The notes beneath the pieces were generated by a model that worked only from the letters and a program-made list of their open reading frames with translations, had not been told where the DNA came from and did no database searches. The position numbers and the translations under genes are program-made. This document shows positions 1 through 4,633 of a stretch of DNA of 6,828 bases, piece by piece; positions within the stretch are counted from its first letter, which is position 1, and every line of letters starts with the position of its first letter. This DNA is from Xanthobacteraceae bacterium. GTDB taxonomy: Bacteria; Pseudomonadota; Alphaproteobacteria; Rhizobiales; Xanthobacteraceae. The DNA lies in assembly GCA_030037185.1 (NCBI GenBank), contig JASHRR010000226.1, forward strand, positions 1 to 6,828. Reading direction: 5' to 3'.

Positions 1-75
1 TTTTATTCACAGACGAGCGGGAGCGACCCAAGGGCCGCTGCGAGGCGGAATTACAATCGGCGATGACGACTTGAC

Positions 76-224
76 TCACGTTGTCGGCTTGGCGATTAGC
101 CGGTTTGGAGCAAGCTTGAATTCCTTCGAGGCAATTTCAATTGCCTCCTCCTCGGTCTTGGCAGCGATAACACCTAGCCAAGTGAGCTTGGATGCGAATT
201 TATAGTGGTCCAGACCTTAGTCAT
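76..224 (-). pseudogene. small hypothetical protein, frameshifted
   Basis: Function unknown. An ATG at 224-222 overlaps the stop of the upstream gene (ATGA), a normal sign of translational coupling. That frame reads MTKVWTTI and then hits a stop after about 16 codons. A different frame, open from about 216 to the stop at 78-76, carries the coherent remainder: YKFASKLTWLGVIAAK, then TEEEAIEIASKEF and LAPNRLIAKPTT. Joining the two near 195-207 (net loss of one base or gain of two) gives a protein of about 48 residues. It resembles small rhizobial proteins with a 'WLG...A.tE.eAI..A.keF' pattern, a likeness recalled rather than searched. The frame change lies just downstream of the start, so the gene is probably dead unless the indel is a sequencing error. 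A weak hairpin (22-39, loop 29-32) lies beyond its end. Confidence 0.5.
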
Positions 225-481
225 GCGAAGGGTCTCACTCCCTCAGCCTTCATCTCTTCATATCGTTGCTTGAACTGCCGTTTCGCCTCTTCCAGTGACT
301 TGGCAAGACCGTTGTTCGGAGGTAGAGCAGGAAACGGCGAAGTGTTCACCGACCAAAACCATCTGGCGTCGCTGTGTTCCTTGTATGCGACCGACAGACC
401 GGTCCCCATCCAGGACGACATAGTCATCCCTCGCATCGTCCCAGCCCATGTGCTTTTTCATGGCTCTCAGGGTAAGGTCAT
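221..481 (-). pseudogene. small hypothetical protein with two frameshifts
   Basis: Function unknown. Three segments in different frames add up to one plausible protein of about 87 residues. An ATG at 481-479 gives MTL and then runs into a stop. Adding one base there (near 472-475) yields MTLTLRAMKKHMGWDDARDD, the usual opening of a small rhizobial protein family as I recall it. That frame continues with YVVLDGDRSVGRI to about 384. The rest (YKEHSDARWFWSVN, SLEEAKRQFKQRYEEMKAEG) is in the next frame, to the stop at 223-221. A missing TA near 384-386 explains the second break. The layout of a short beta-rich 'vvldGd..vGRIy...W.Wsv' part and a terminal 'SLEEAK..F' helix supports one ancestral gene. 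If only in-frame starts are allowed, ATG 461-459 opens the middle segment and ATG 436-434 the last one. It overlaps the next gene by ATGA. Confidence 0.55.
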
Positions 482-682
482 TCTTGGGTTCGCTCCGCTA
501 TGGCCGTCCCTCAATAGCACAATTTGCGGGAACCTGCGGAGCCAGCCCTATGGGCTTTCCAGGTCGGCCTCATTTGGCAGGCCCGCTGTCGGAAGGGTTA
601 TGGGCGGCGGTGCAGACCGGAACGGTGATGTACGTCCCGCCGGCGTGTTGACGGGCTCCCCGCACGTAACCACCGGCCACAA

Positions 683-708
683 CGAAAAGGGCGACCCGAA
701 GGCCGCCC
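683..708 (-). terminator. rho-independent terminator with UUCG tetraloop
   Basis: Read on the minus strand, an 8-bp stem GGGCGGCC/GGTCGCCC (one G-U pair) closes on a TTCG tetraloop and is followed directly by TTTTCGTT. It sits 35 bases past the stop of the 107-residue gene (744-1067), so it is well placed to end that transcript. Stem, extra-stable loop and U-tract are all read directly from the sequence. Confidence 0.8.
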
Positions 709-743
709 GTGGGTCATTGAATACATGCACTGCTGCTGCTCGC

Positions 744-1067
744 TTAATGCACGGGTGGCGTGTCGTCTTTGGCGGCCAAGACATGCGCCATCGAGACAGC
801 GAATCTCGTCTGGGCCGTCTCGATCAGCTCGTCCAATGTCTCCATCAGGCCACGGCAATGCCCGAAAGAGCGCAACATCTCGCCTGCGAGGCCAATGCCT
901 TCTTGCGCAATAACACCACGAATTTTCTCGACGACTTCGCCCTGCGATAGGCTGAGAATCAGAAATGCAAATCTCGAGACCATGGCAATTTCCTCAAGGC
1001 GTCGTTCGCGCAGATCCGATTCCAATTCTGCGAATTCCGTGCATGGGCCGAAGTCAACTTCCCGCAT
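744..1067 (-). CDS. hypothetical protein, helical, 107 residues
   Basis: No function recognised. The ATG at 1067-1065 is chosen because GGGAAA lies just upstream with about 6-bp spacing; an in-frame TTG nine codons further out (1094) is the alternative. The protein opens MREVDFGPCTEFAELESDLR and continues as mostly amphipathic helix: LEEIAMVSRFAFLILSLSQ, then GEVVEKIRGVIAQEG, then LMETLDELIETAQTRFAVS, ending KDDTPPVH. It looks soluble; the hydrophobic stretch FAFLILSL is too short for a membrane span. Composition and frame look coding, and longer ORFs overlapping it on the plus strand (192-950, 760-1119) lack any recognisable pattern. A clean terminator follows at 683-708, suggesting a monocistronic unit. 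Upstream it is divergent from the 52-residue gene at 1273. A small rhizobial accessory protein is likely from general resemblance only. Confidence 0.65.
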   Translation of the reverse strand: MREVDFGPCTEFAELESDLRERRLEEIAMVSRFAFLILSLSQGEVVEKIRGVIAQEGIGLAGEMLRSFGHCRGLMETLDELIETAQTRFAVSMAHVLAAKDDTPPVH

Positions 1068-1272
1068 AGGAATTTCCCGGTGTTGGCATTGCAAGGCTCG
1101 GAGTTATGCCGAGGTGTGAGGACGGGTAAATGCGTTTTTTGGTCATACGCGGCCCCGCTGCCGACCTGAGCGGCGATCGGCAGAAGGCCGTTATTAATCG
1201 AGGTTGCGGTTGAGATCCCCAGCTCGGCCGGCGAAGGTATCTCGACTGCCAACGTCTGCAGGAAGAGGTGGG
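1068..1272. promoter_or_regulatory. divergent intergenic region with inverted repeats
   Basis: This spacer separates the leftward 107-residue gene from the rightward 52-residue gene, so promoters for both should lie here. Two perfect inverted repeats are visible: CTCGG/CCGAG at 1097-1113 (7-base loop) and CTGCCGA/TCGGCAG at 1158-1183 (12-base loop). A T6 run at 1135-1140 lies between them. No convincing -35/-10 pair was found on either strand, and ORFs crossing the region look like shadows. Confidence 0.35.
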
Positions 1273-1431
1273 ATGCGTCTCGTCTGCAACTGCCTTGCCA
1301 TTATCTCCGCAACTTGCACTGGATTGGCGGATCTCGACGATCAGCGCTACGCCGCCGCGGCCATGCTGGTCGTTGCGGGCGTGATGGCGGTGCTGAGCCG
1401 ACGATTCCCGGCACCGGGGGATCTATCATGA
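1273..1431 (+). CDS. small membrane protein, 52 residues
   Basis: No family recognised. The ATG at 1273 is preferred over the earlier in-frame start at 1204 because a Shine-Dalgarno stretch (AGGAAGAGG, 1260-1268) sits just before it and the upstream extension looks like random basic sequence. The protein begins MRLVCNCLAIISATCTGLAD, has a short polar DLDDQRY stretch, then one likely membrane segment at residues 28-42 (AAAAMLVVAGVMAVL) followed by a positive SRR. This suggests an inner-membrane protein with its C-terminal tail in the cytoplasm; the moderately hydrophobic N-terminus may form a second span. Its stop overlaps the ATG of the next reading frame (ATGA, 1428-1431), showing coupling to a gene now broken. 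It is the only intact plus-strand gene in the left half. Confidence 0.55.
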   Translation: MRLVCNCLAIISATCTGLADLDDQRYAAAAMLVVAGVMAVLSRRFPAPGDLS

Positions 1432-1463
1432 TTCGCATTTCAGTCACCCAGACTGATGGCTAG
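1428..1463 (+). pseudogene. 5' remnant of a small protein gene, truncated
   Basis: An ATG overlapping the upstream stop (ATGA) opens MIRISVTQ, which matches how I recall a family of small rhizobial proteins beginning ('MIRIS(I/V)T..A...I'), but the frame stops at codon 12 (TAG 1461-1463). Homology appears lost after about codon 8-9, exactly where the convergent minus-strand gene ends (1444). This suggests a deletion or recombination junction near 1450. The family recollection is the main evidence and was not verified. Confidence 0.35.
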
Positions 1464-1641
1464 CACGCGACGTTTCCGGCAAGGTGTCGTCCGCCTGAAT
1501 CACCTCAATTCTGTCGCCGGGCTGCACTCGTAACCTGGCCGCGACCGACATGAGGATTGCGGAGGCGGCAGCCAGGCCGTCGTCACATCGGGCTTCCCAG
1601 CGTTCTGCGCCGAGGTGAAACATCACAATGAGTGCGCTCAT
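1444..1641 (-). CDS. hypothetical protein, 65 residues
   Basis: No family recognised. The ATG at 1641-1639 begins one base after the stop of the upstream gene (TGA 1645-1643), so the two are almost certainly co-translated; a G-rich stretch (GATGGGGG) about 8 bases upstream can act as ribosome binding site. An in-frame extension back to 1698 also exists but would overlap the upstream gene. The protein reads MSALIVMFHLGAERWEARCD, then a helix LAAASAILMSVAARL, then VQPGDRIEVIQADDTLP, suggesting a compact alpha/beta fold. The last residues (ETSRASHQSG) look unstructured and lie over the junction with the truncated plus-strand gene, so the original C-terminus may have been replaced by run-through sequence. 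Confidence 0.5.
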   Translation of the reverse strand: MSALIVMFHLGAERWEARCDDGLAAASAILMSVAARLRVQPGDRIEVIQADDTLPETSRASHQSG

Positions 1642-1642
1642 G

Positions 1643-1882
1643 TCACACGCCCCCATCGAGCATGAGACAGGAGATGGTGCGGCCGGTTCCTCGTTCATAT
1701 GCCGCCAGTAGACGGCGCAGGGCCCGTGAGGCCGTCACCAAGTCTAGGCGCTGCTGACGGTTATCCACTGCCAGGGTGCTCACAGCTCGGCAGTATAAGC
1801 GGTCGGCGAGATTGCGAATCTCGTCGGCCGTCAGTGTCGTGATCGTGTGGTTCGATATAGATTCGATGGTAGCCTGTGGCAT
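1643..1882 (-). CDS. hypothetical helical protein, 79 residues
   Basis: No family recognised. Two ATGs compete: 1894 (83 residues) and 1882 (79 residues). The second is preferred because GGAG lies six bases before it, formed by the first codons of the longer version. The protein opens MPQATIESISNHTITTLTAD, then has helices EIRNLADRLYCRAVSTLA and RQQRLDLVTASRALRRLLAA, and ends RTISCLMLDGGV. It is soluble, and helix-helix packing seems likely. It is first of a coupled pair with the 65-residue gene (one base between stop and ATG). Its leader holds an 8-bp perfect hairpin (1906-1940), a possible control element. Confidence rests on coding-like composition, the coupling and the ribosome binding site. 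Confidence 0.5.
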   Translation of the reverse strand: MPQATIESISNHTITTLTADEIRNLADRLYCRAVSTLAVDNRQQRLDLVTASRALRRLLAAYERGTGRTISCLMLDGGV

Positions 1883-1905
1883 GGTGTGCTCCATGTTGCG
1901 GGTTA

Positions 1906-1940
1906 GGGCTGCCTTGGTGGTTGCATCACCTCGGCAGCCC
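1906..1940. repeat. long inverted repeat upstream of the gene pair at 1444-1882
   Basis: GGGCTGCC (1906-1913) pairs perfectly with GGCAGCCC (1933-1940). A second inner pair, GGTG (1916-1919) with CACC (1927-1930), is separated by a 2x2 mismatch, giving a 12-pair hairpin with a 7-base loop. No U-tract follows on the minus strand, so it is a structured leader or protein-binding site rather than a typical terminator. Confidence 0.6.
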
Positions 1941-1960
1941 GCCTGTTTCCCGGTGCCCCG

Positions 1961-1974
1961 CCCAGAATTCTGGG
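1961..1974. repeat. 14-bp perfect palindrome
   Basis: CCCAGAATTCTGGG is fully self-complementary without a spacer, as expected for a dimeric DNA-binding protein site rather than an RNA hairpin. It is flanked by CCGCC (1958-1962) and GGCGG (1979-1983), which partly overlap its first arm. It lies midway between the 79-residue and the 340-residue genes. Confidence 0.5.
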
Positions 1975-1989
1975 GGTAGGCGGAGCTCA

Positions 1990-2048
1990 GTCCTGCCGGT
2001 ACAGGACCTGCAGCGCCGGAGCTTCGTGAGTGACCGGCGCTGAAGCTC
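1990..2048. repeat. cluster of three inverted repeats, two interleaved
   Basis: Directly past the stop of the 340-residue gene three perfect repeats occur. GTCCTG/CAGGAC is at 1990-2007 (loop 6). AGCGCCGG/CCGGCGCT is at 2012-2019 and 2034-2041. GAGCTTC/GAAGCTC is at 2019-2025 and 2042-2048. The last two are interleaved (5' arm 1, 5' arm 2, 3' arm 1, 3' arm 2), the order of an H-type pseudoknot or of two mutually exclusive hairpins. No U-tract follows in either direction. Confidence 0.6.
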
Positions 2049-3070
2049 TATGTCCTCCTTTCGCGATGCCAGATCAGCCCGCACCCAAAGCTGATGAACA
2101 GCCCGCTGAACAGGCAGAGCGCGACCATCGCGCCACCTTGGATCAGGTGAAGGGTTGCTGGAGTGACCCCGAGCGCAGCGGCCTGCGGGTCGGCGCTGGC
2201 CTTGACATCGGCTCTGGCCTTGTCCAGAGCGCCGATTGCGTCTTGCTCCTCCCGCTCCAGCCGGCGACATTCCGGACCGCGCTTGCGGCACTCAGCATCA
2301 CGGGATTTCATCAGGGTGTCGAGCCGTCGTTCAGCGAAAACGACGTCCGACGTCTGACGCTCGGCCCGAGCCTCGACCCCGGAATTGATGTTGGTGATCG
2401 CGAATCCACCGGCCGCGAAGAAGACCACCACCAAAGCGACGGCAAGGAGTATCCATCCACGGATAGCGGTCCACCATTCTCCGTTGGTCCAGTAGAAACG
2501 GATGGCCGTGGGGATCAGGCACGCCATTAACTCGGCAGCGACAGATAGGTTAGAGTAGATTTCCCCTGCGGCCGGATCTGGGGTTAGCGAATGGCCGAAC
2601 CAGGCGTTGCCGCGCATTGATGTGTAGGCGATCCATGCGCCGGTCCCGACGATGGCTAACCCGATGGTGACGCGGCCTATGGCACGCCAGCGAGAGCCGT
2701 GGGCGACGGGATGAGCGACTGAATGGGCGAATTCGAGGGCTACTGAAACCCTGTTTGTCGCTTTTGCGGGGAGGGCTATGGTAGCCGCTGACGCAACAGG
2801 CAAAGTTATAGGGTTCTCAACAAGATCACCCTCGTCCGTAGCCCTGCCGCCCTGGCCTGCGTCGCTGGCTACGATCGCCGTGCGGCGGCGGACTATGTGG
2901 CCCGCCTTAAGCCATGCCTTGAGTCGCTTGGAAACGCGTTGACGGGACCATCCGAATCGGTTGGCCAACTCAAAGGGACGGAGTGTCGTCCTGCAGCCTG
3001 GCTGTGATCGCAGCCACGCTAGCGCCTCTTCGTCAGAGAGCACGCGGATGGGGACGACAATCTCATTCAT
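2048..3070 (-). CDS. winged-helix, multi-transmembrane, coiled-coil protein, 340 residues
   Basis: Function unknown; the architecture suggests a membrane-tethered DNA-binding protein. Residues about 10-65 look like a winged helix: SDEEALAWLRSQ, then ELANRFGWSRQRVSKRLKAW as the helix-turn-helix, then AGHIVRRR as wing. A low-complexity linker (66-125) follows. Likely membrane spans are at about 132-150, 174-193 and 205-228. A charged helix at 235-292 (AERRLDTLMKSRDAECRKRG, RREREEQDAIGALDKARADV-like) is probably coiled coil and includes C261 and C268. A last span lies at 306-334, with HRERR at the end. The start has GGAG nine bases upstream (3083-3080). The 59-residue membrane protein lies about 110 bp upstream in the same direction, suggesting one operon. 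An overlapping ORF ending at 3063 and the plus-strand ORF 2030-2530 are judged shadows. I recall similar proteins in rhizobial prophage-like regions but cannot name a family. Confidence 0.75.
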   Translation of the reverse strand: MNEIVVPIRVLSDEEALAWLRSQPGCRTTLRPFELANRFGWSRQRVSKRLKAWLKAGHIVRRRTAIVASDAGQGGRATDEGDLVENPITLPVASAATIALPAKATNRVSVALEFAHSVAHPVAHGSRWRAIGRVTIGLAIVGTGAWIAYTSMRGNAWFGHSLTPDPAAGEIYSNLSVAAELMACLIPTAIRFYWTNGEWWTAIRGWILLAVALVVVFFAAGGFAITNINSGVEARAERQTSDVVFAERRLDTLMKSRDAECRKRGPECRRLEREEQDAIGALDKARADVKASADPQAAALGVTPATLHLIQGGAMVALCLFSGLFISFGCGLIWHRERRT

Positions 3071-3180
3071 GAAAAAATTCTCCGTTCTTTGTGCCGGTCG
3101 AATCCGGCGTCTCGTCCGTTTCCCGATCGGGGCGGGCTAGACTGTCGCTAGGAGGCCAAGCGTGGCAGCCCGTTCGCAAG

Positions 3181-3360
3181 TCAGTCCGGTTCGCTATCCC
3201 GATCGCTATCGGTCGGCTTTTGCCGAGATCTGCGCCGATGCCAGCGAGCCACAATGCCGACGACGCACCAGATCGCGCTGATGGTTGGCTCATGGAAAAT
3301 CAGCCAGAAGGCGGTGGCTGGAATCAGCGGCCAGGCTAAATCGGCGAGGAGTTCGGCCAT
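3181..3360 (-). CDS. small membrane protein, 59 residues
   Basis: Function unknown. The ATG at 3360-3358 has GGAGA about 6-7 bases upstream; a further in-frame ATG at 3381 gives an extra MFLWRFQ and would swallow that ribosome binding site. The protein reads MAELLADLAWPLIPATAFWL and continues IFHEPTISAIWCVVGIVARW, giving one or two hydrophobic helices at about 5-22 and 26-43. A basic, hydrophilic tail follows (HRRRSRQK, then acidic DSDRDSEPD). The 'MaELla.LAWP' opening recalls small phage-associated membrane proteins of rhizobia. The positive-inside rule places the tail in the cytoplasm. It lies upstream of the 340-residue membrane protein in the same orientation, a likely partner or co-regulated gene. 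The repeated SD/RD codons correspond to a short direct repeat (TCGCTATC twice) at the 3' end. Confidence 0.6.
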   Translation of the reverse strand: MAELLADLAWPLIPATAFWLIFHEPTISAIWCVVGIVARWHRRRSRQKPTDSDRDSEPD

Positions 3361-3608
3361 CTGAAATCTCCAAAGAAACACTTGGAAAAATGACCGTCGC
3401 CTAGCGGTGAGCAGTTACGGCCGGGGCGAGGGTTGGCCGCTGGGGAGGAAAGTTTAAGGGGGCTGAAAATCCCGCGGTGGATTTTCCCGCTGTTGGTGTT
3501 CGCGCCGACGCTTTCCGGCACGCTGGCTTAGGCTGCTGTTTGACTGCTTCGGCTGGTCGCCGTCGTCACCGCCCGTCAGCGGCGAAAAGAGCAATCAGGC
3601 TGAGGCGG
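3361..3608. other. intergenic region with a perfect inverted repeat
   Basis: No supported gene lies here; ORFs at 3336-3521 (minus) and 3477-3794 (plus) show no protein-like pattern. The main feature is GAAAATCC (3465-3472) facing GGATTTTC (3479-3486) with a 6-base spacer, an 8-bp perfect repeat of operator-like size about 105 bp upstream of the 59-residue gene. No clear promoter was identified beside it. Confidence 0.45.
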
Positions 3609-3761
3609 TTAGGCCCCTCGGTCCTTCGCCTCTTCCTCGGTCAGAAGCCCGTCGATCACCATTTGCCGAACCCTCGCGATCCGCTCGGCTTCCCATTCGA
3701 CTCGCCGCTTCTCAGCGCGGATTTCGTGGGAACTCTTCACTTCCAGGCTGCTAAGTGTCAT
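3609..3761 (-). CDS. small charged helical protein, 50 residues
   Basis: Function unknown; short enough that length-filtered gene callers would miss it. It is supported by a perfect AGGAGG (3772-3767) five bases before the ATG and a near-consensus promoter 30 bp upstream, leaving a 5' leader of about 22 bases. The protein starts MTLSSLEVKSSHEIRAEKRR and continues VEWEAERIARVRQMVIDGLL, then TEEEAKDRGA. It is predicted to be almost entirely amphipathic helix, rich in E, R and K, with no membrane segment. The strength of expression signals for such a small protein suggests an abundant regulator, antirepressor or anti-toxin-like factor, but nothing in the sequence proves this. It is divergent from the XRE regulator and is the first gene of the leftward set. 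A plus-strand ORF over it (3477-3794) lacks comparable signals. Confidence 0.65.
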   Translation of the reverse strand: MTLSSLEVKSSHEIRAEKRRVEWEAERIARVRQMVIDGLLTEEEAKDRGA

Positions 3762-3790
3762 CCGGTCCTCCTTGCTCTCTTGGAGATTGA

Positions 3791-3819
3791 ATGATAGATG
3801 TACTATCAGTTCCTGTCAA
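3791..3819 (-). promoter_or_regulatory. near-consensus sigma-70 promoter for the 50-residue gene
   Basis: On the minus strand TTGACA (3819-3814) is followed after exactly 17 bases by TATCAT (3796-3791), a perfect -35 and a -10 with one mismatch. Transcription should begin near 3784, about 22 bases before the ATG at 3761, with AGGAGG in between. It is the best promoter seen in the window. Confidence 0.75.
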
Positions 3820-3831
3820 TAGAAATTCTAT
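3792..3831. promoter_or_regulatory. paired inverted repeats, probable operators of the XRE regulator
   Basis: TGATAG (3792-3797) and CTATCA (3803-3808) form one repeat with a 5-base centre; ATAGAA (3819-3824) and TTCTAT (3826-3831) form a second with a 1-base centre. Both carry a shared ATAG/CTAT core. The first covers the -10 and spacer of the leftward promoter; the second touches its -35 and lies 17 bp before the preferred start of the regulator. Binding by the neighbouring XRE protein is inferred from position and symmetry. Confidence 0.5.
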
Positions 3832-3848
3832 CATCAGTCGAGGATTTG

Positions 3849-4130
3849 GTGCGGGTCACGTCACAGCAAGTAAAGGCGGCAAGGGCACTGCTTAGTTGGA
3901 CGGCTGTTCAGCTGGCAGCCGCTGCAAGGGTGGGCAAGGCAACGATTTGGCGTTTGGAATCTATAGACGGTCCGCTTGGTGGCGAACCGGAAACGATCGC
4001 TAAGATCGTCGGTGCTTTGGAGGCTGCTGGCATCGAATTCCTTGACGGTAGCAGCCCTGGCGTCCGCATGCGACCCCCAAGCCGCAGCGCAGCCGGCCGG
4101 CGAAAGGCAAATGAGCGTGCCGGGAAGTGA
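3849..4130 (+). CDS. XRE-family (Cro/CI-type) transcriptional regulator, 93 residues
   Basis: A small helix-turn-helix DNA-binding regulator, probably acting as a dimer. The HTH_3-type fold is visible: QQVKAARALLSWTAVQLAAA, ARVGKATIWRLES, ETIAKIVGALEAAGIEFLDG, then PGVRMR and a basic tail (SRSAAGRRKANERAGK). This pattern is typical of small rhizobial XRE regulators. A GTG at 3849 is preferred: GAGGA lies four bases before it and homologous proteins as I recall begin close to the 'VTSQQ' segment. An ATG at 3798 would give 110 residues, but it lies inside an inverted repeat and adds a non-conserved AT-rich leader. It is divergent from the 50-residue gene, with palindromes between, so autoregulation and repression of the leftward promoter are likely. 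It heads the rightward gene series; the next gene starts 43 bp on. Confidence 0.8.
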   Translation: MRVTSQQVKAARALLSWTAVQLAAAARVGKATIWRLESIDGPLGGEPETIAKIVGALEAAGIEFLDGSSPGVRMRPPSRSAAGRRKANERAGK

Positions 4131-4173
4131 CTCACCAGTTGAGCGTCATTCAAGTCGTTGGTAGGTGATCCGA

Positions 4174-4359
4174 ATGCACAAGTTCACGGTAGGGCAAATT
4201 GTACAGTATGCGGGTCCACATTACCTCCGTGCGTCGCCTGGTCCATACGAAGTCACCAGACTGGAACCGCACAGCGGCGGGGAGTTCGAATATCGCATCA
4301 AGAACTCACAGGAAGCGCACGAACGCATCGCAAAGGAAAGTCAACTGACCAGCCTTTGA
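4174..4359 (+). CDS. small conserved hypothetical protein, 61 residues
   Basis: Function unknown. The ATG at 4174 follows AGGTGA (4163-4168) with 5-base spacing; a GTG three codons earlier (4165) overlaps that motif and is disfavoured. The protein opens MHKFTVGQIVQYAGPHYLRA, continues SPGPYEVTRLEP and GGEFEYRIKN, and ends EAHERIAKESQLTSL. The 'F.vGQ.V.y' start, the central 'Y.V.rl.P...g...YRIK' and the final 'HER...ESQL' match a small beta-rich family I recall as widespread in rhizobia and Bradyrhizobium, usually annotated only as hypothetical. The series of short beta-strands suggests an SH3-like small barrel, which is inference. It is colinear with the XRE gene and probably shares a transcript. 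Confidence 0.8.
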   Translation: MHKFTVGQIVQYAGPHYLRASPGPYEVTRLEPHSGGEFEYRIKNSQEAHERIAKESQLTSL

Positions 4360-4438
4360 AGGCAGCCGCGACAGGTGTCGGCCGTGGCGTGAGAGCTAGC
4401 ATGCGTTGAGACTTTTTTGACTCACTGAGGAAACAGCA

Positions 4439-4633
4439 ATGGCGAAAGCAACGAAGAAGCCGCGACCGTGGACGAAGGAAGATGTGCGCCTCTTGAAGAC
4501 GCTGGTGCGGGAGAAGACAAAGACAAGCGTGGTCGCCCGCAAGCTTAAGCGCACTGAGGGTGCAACGCGGCAAAAGGCCAGCGGGCTCGGCGTAAAACTG
4601 GTGGGGGCGCCGCAGCGGAAAAGAAAGCCATGA
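4439..4633 (+). CDS. basic SANT/Myb-like small protein, 64 residues
   Basis: Probably a small nucleic-acid-binding protein. It starts at an ATG with AGGA seven bases upstream. The sequence MAKATKKPRPWTKEDVRLLK continues TLVREKTKTSVVARKLKRTE and GATRQKASGLGVKLVG, ending APQRKRKP. The spacing W...ED...L..L......VA..L.RTEGA.R.KA..LGV resembles a SANT/Myb-like or GcrA-type helix-turn-helix; lysine and arginine dominate, so the protein is strongly basic. Near-identical small proteins are, as I recall, common in Bradyrhizobium, Afipia and relatives, which is one of the main clues to the host. Its stop overlaps the ATG of a short ORF (ATGA 4630-4633). Upstream (4360-4438) is a small hairpin CGACA/TGTCG (4369-4380) and a T6 run, but no clear promoter. 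Confidence 0.8.
   Translation: MAKATKKPRPWTKEDVRLLKTLVREKTKTSVVARKLKRTEGATRQKASGLGVKLVGAPQRKRKP

Noticed and set aside
22..39. AGCGACC-CAAG-GGCCGCT hairpin as a terminator
   Set aside because: The stem is good, with a loop like that of the 683-708 terminator, but no T-tract follows on either strand, so intrinsic termination is not supported.
192..950. 252-residue plus-strand open frame, the longest plus-strand ORF on the left
   Set aside because: It runs antisense to the frameshifted pair, the UUCG terminator and the 107-residue gene, starts without a ribosome binding site and has no protein-like pattern; long antisense frames are common in GC-rich DNA.
2030..2530. 166-residue plus-strand ORF
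   Set aside because: Antisense shadow of the 340-residue gene, whose winged-helix, membrane and coiled-coil features make sense on the minus strand.
3090..3115. T-arm-like sequence (GCCGG-TCGAAT-CCGGC) suggesting a tRNA 3' end or attachment site
   Set aside because: The loop is one base short, there is no acceptor stem, anticodon arm or CCA in register, and no direct repeat of it was seen in the window.
3063..3293. 76-residue minus-strand ORF ending 8 bases inside the start of the 340-residue gene
   Set aside because: The terminal overlap is attractive, but it overlaps about 110 bases of the 59-residue membrane gene, has no clear ribosome binding site and reads like random sequence.
3477..3794. 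105-residue plus-strand ORF
   Set aside because: Antisense to the 50-residue gene, which has promoter and AGGAGG; the ORF itself has neither.
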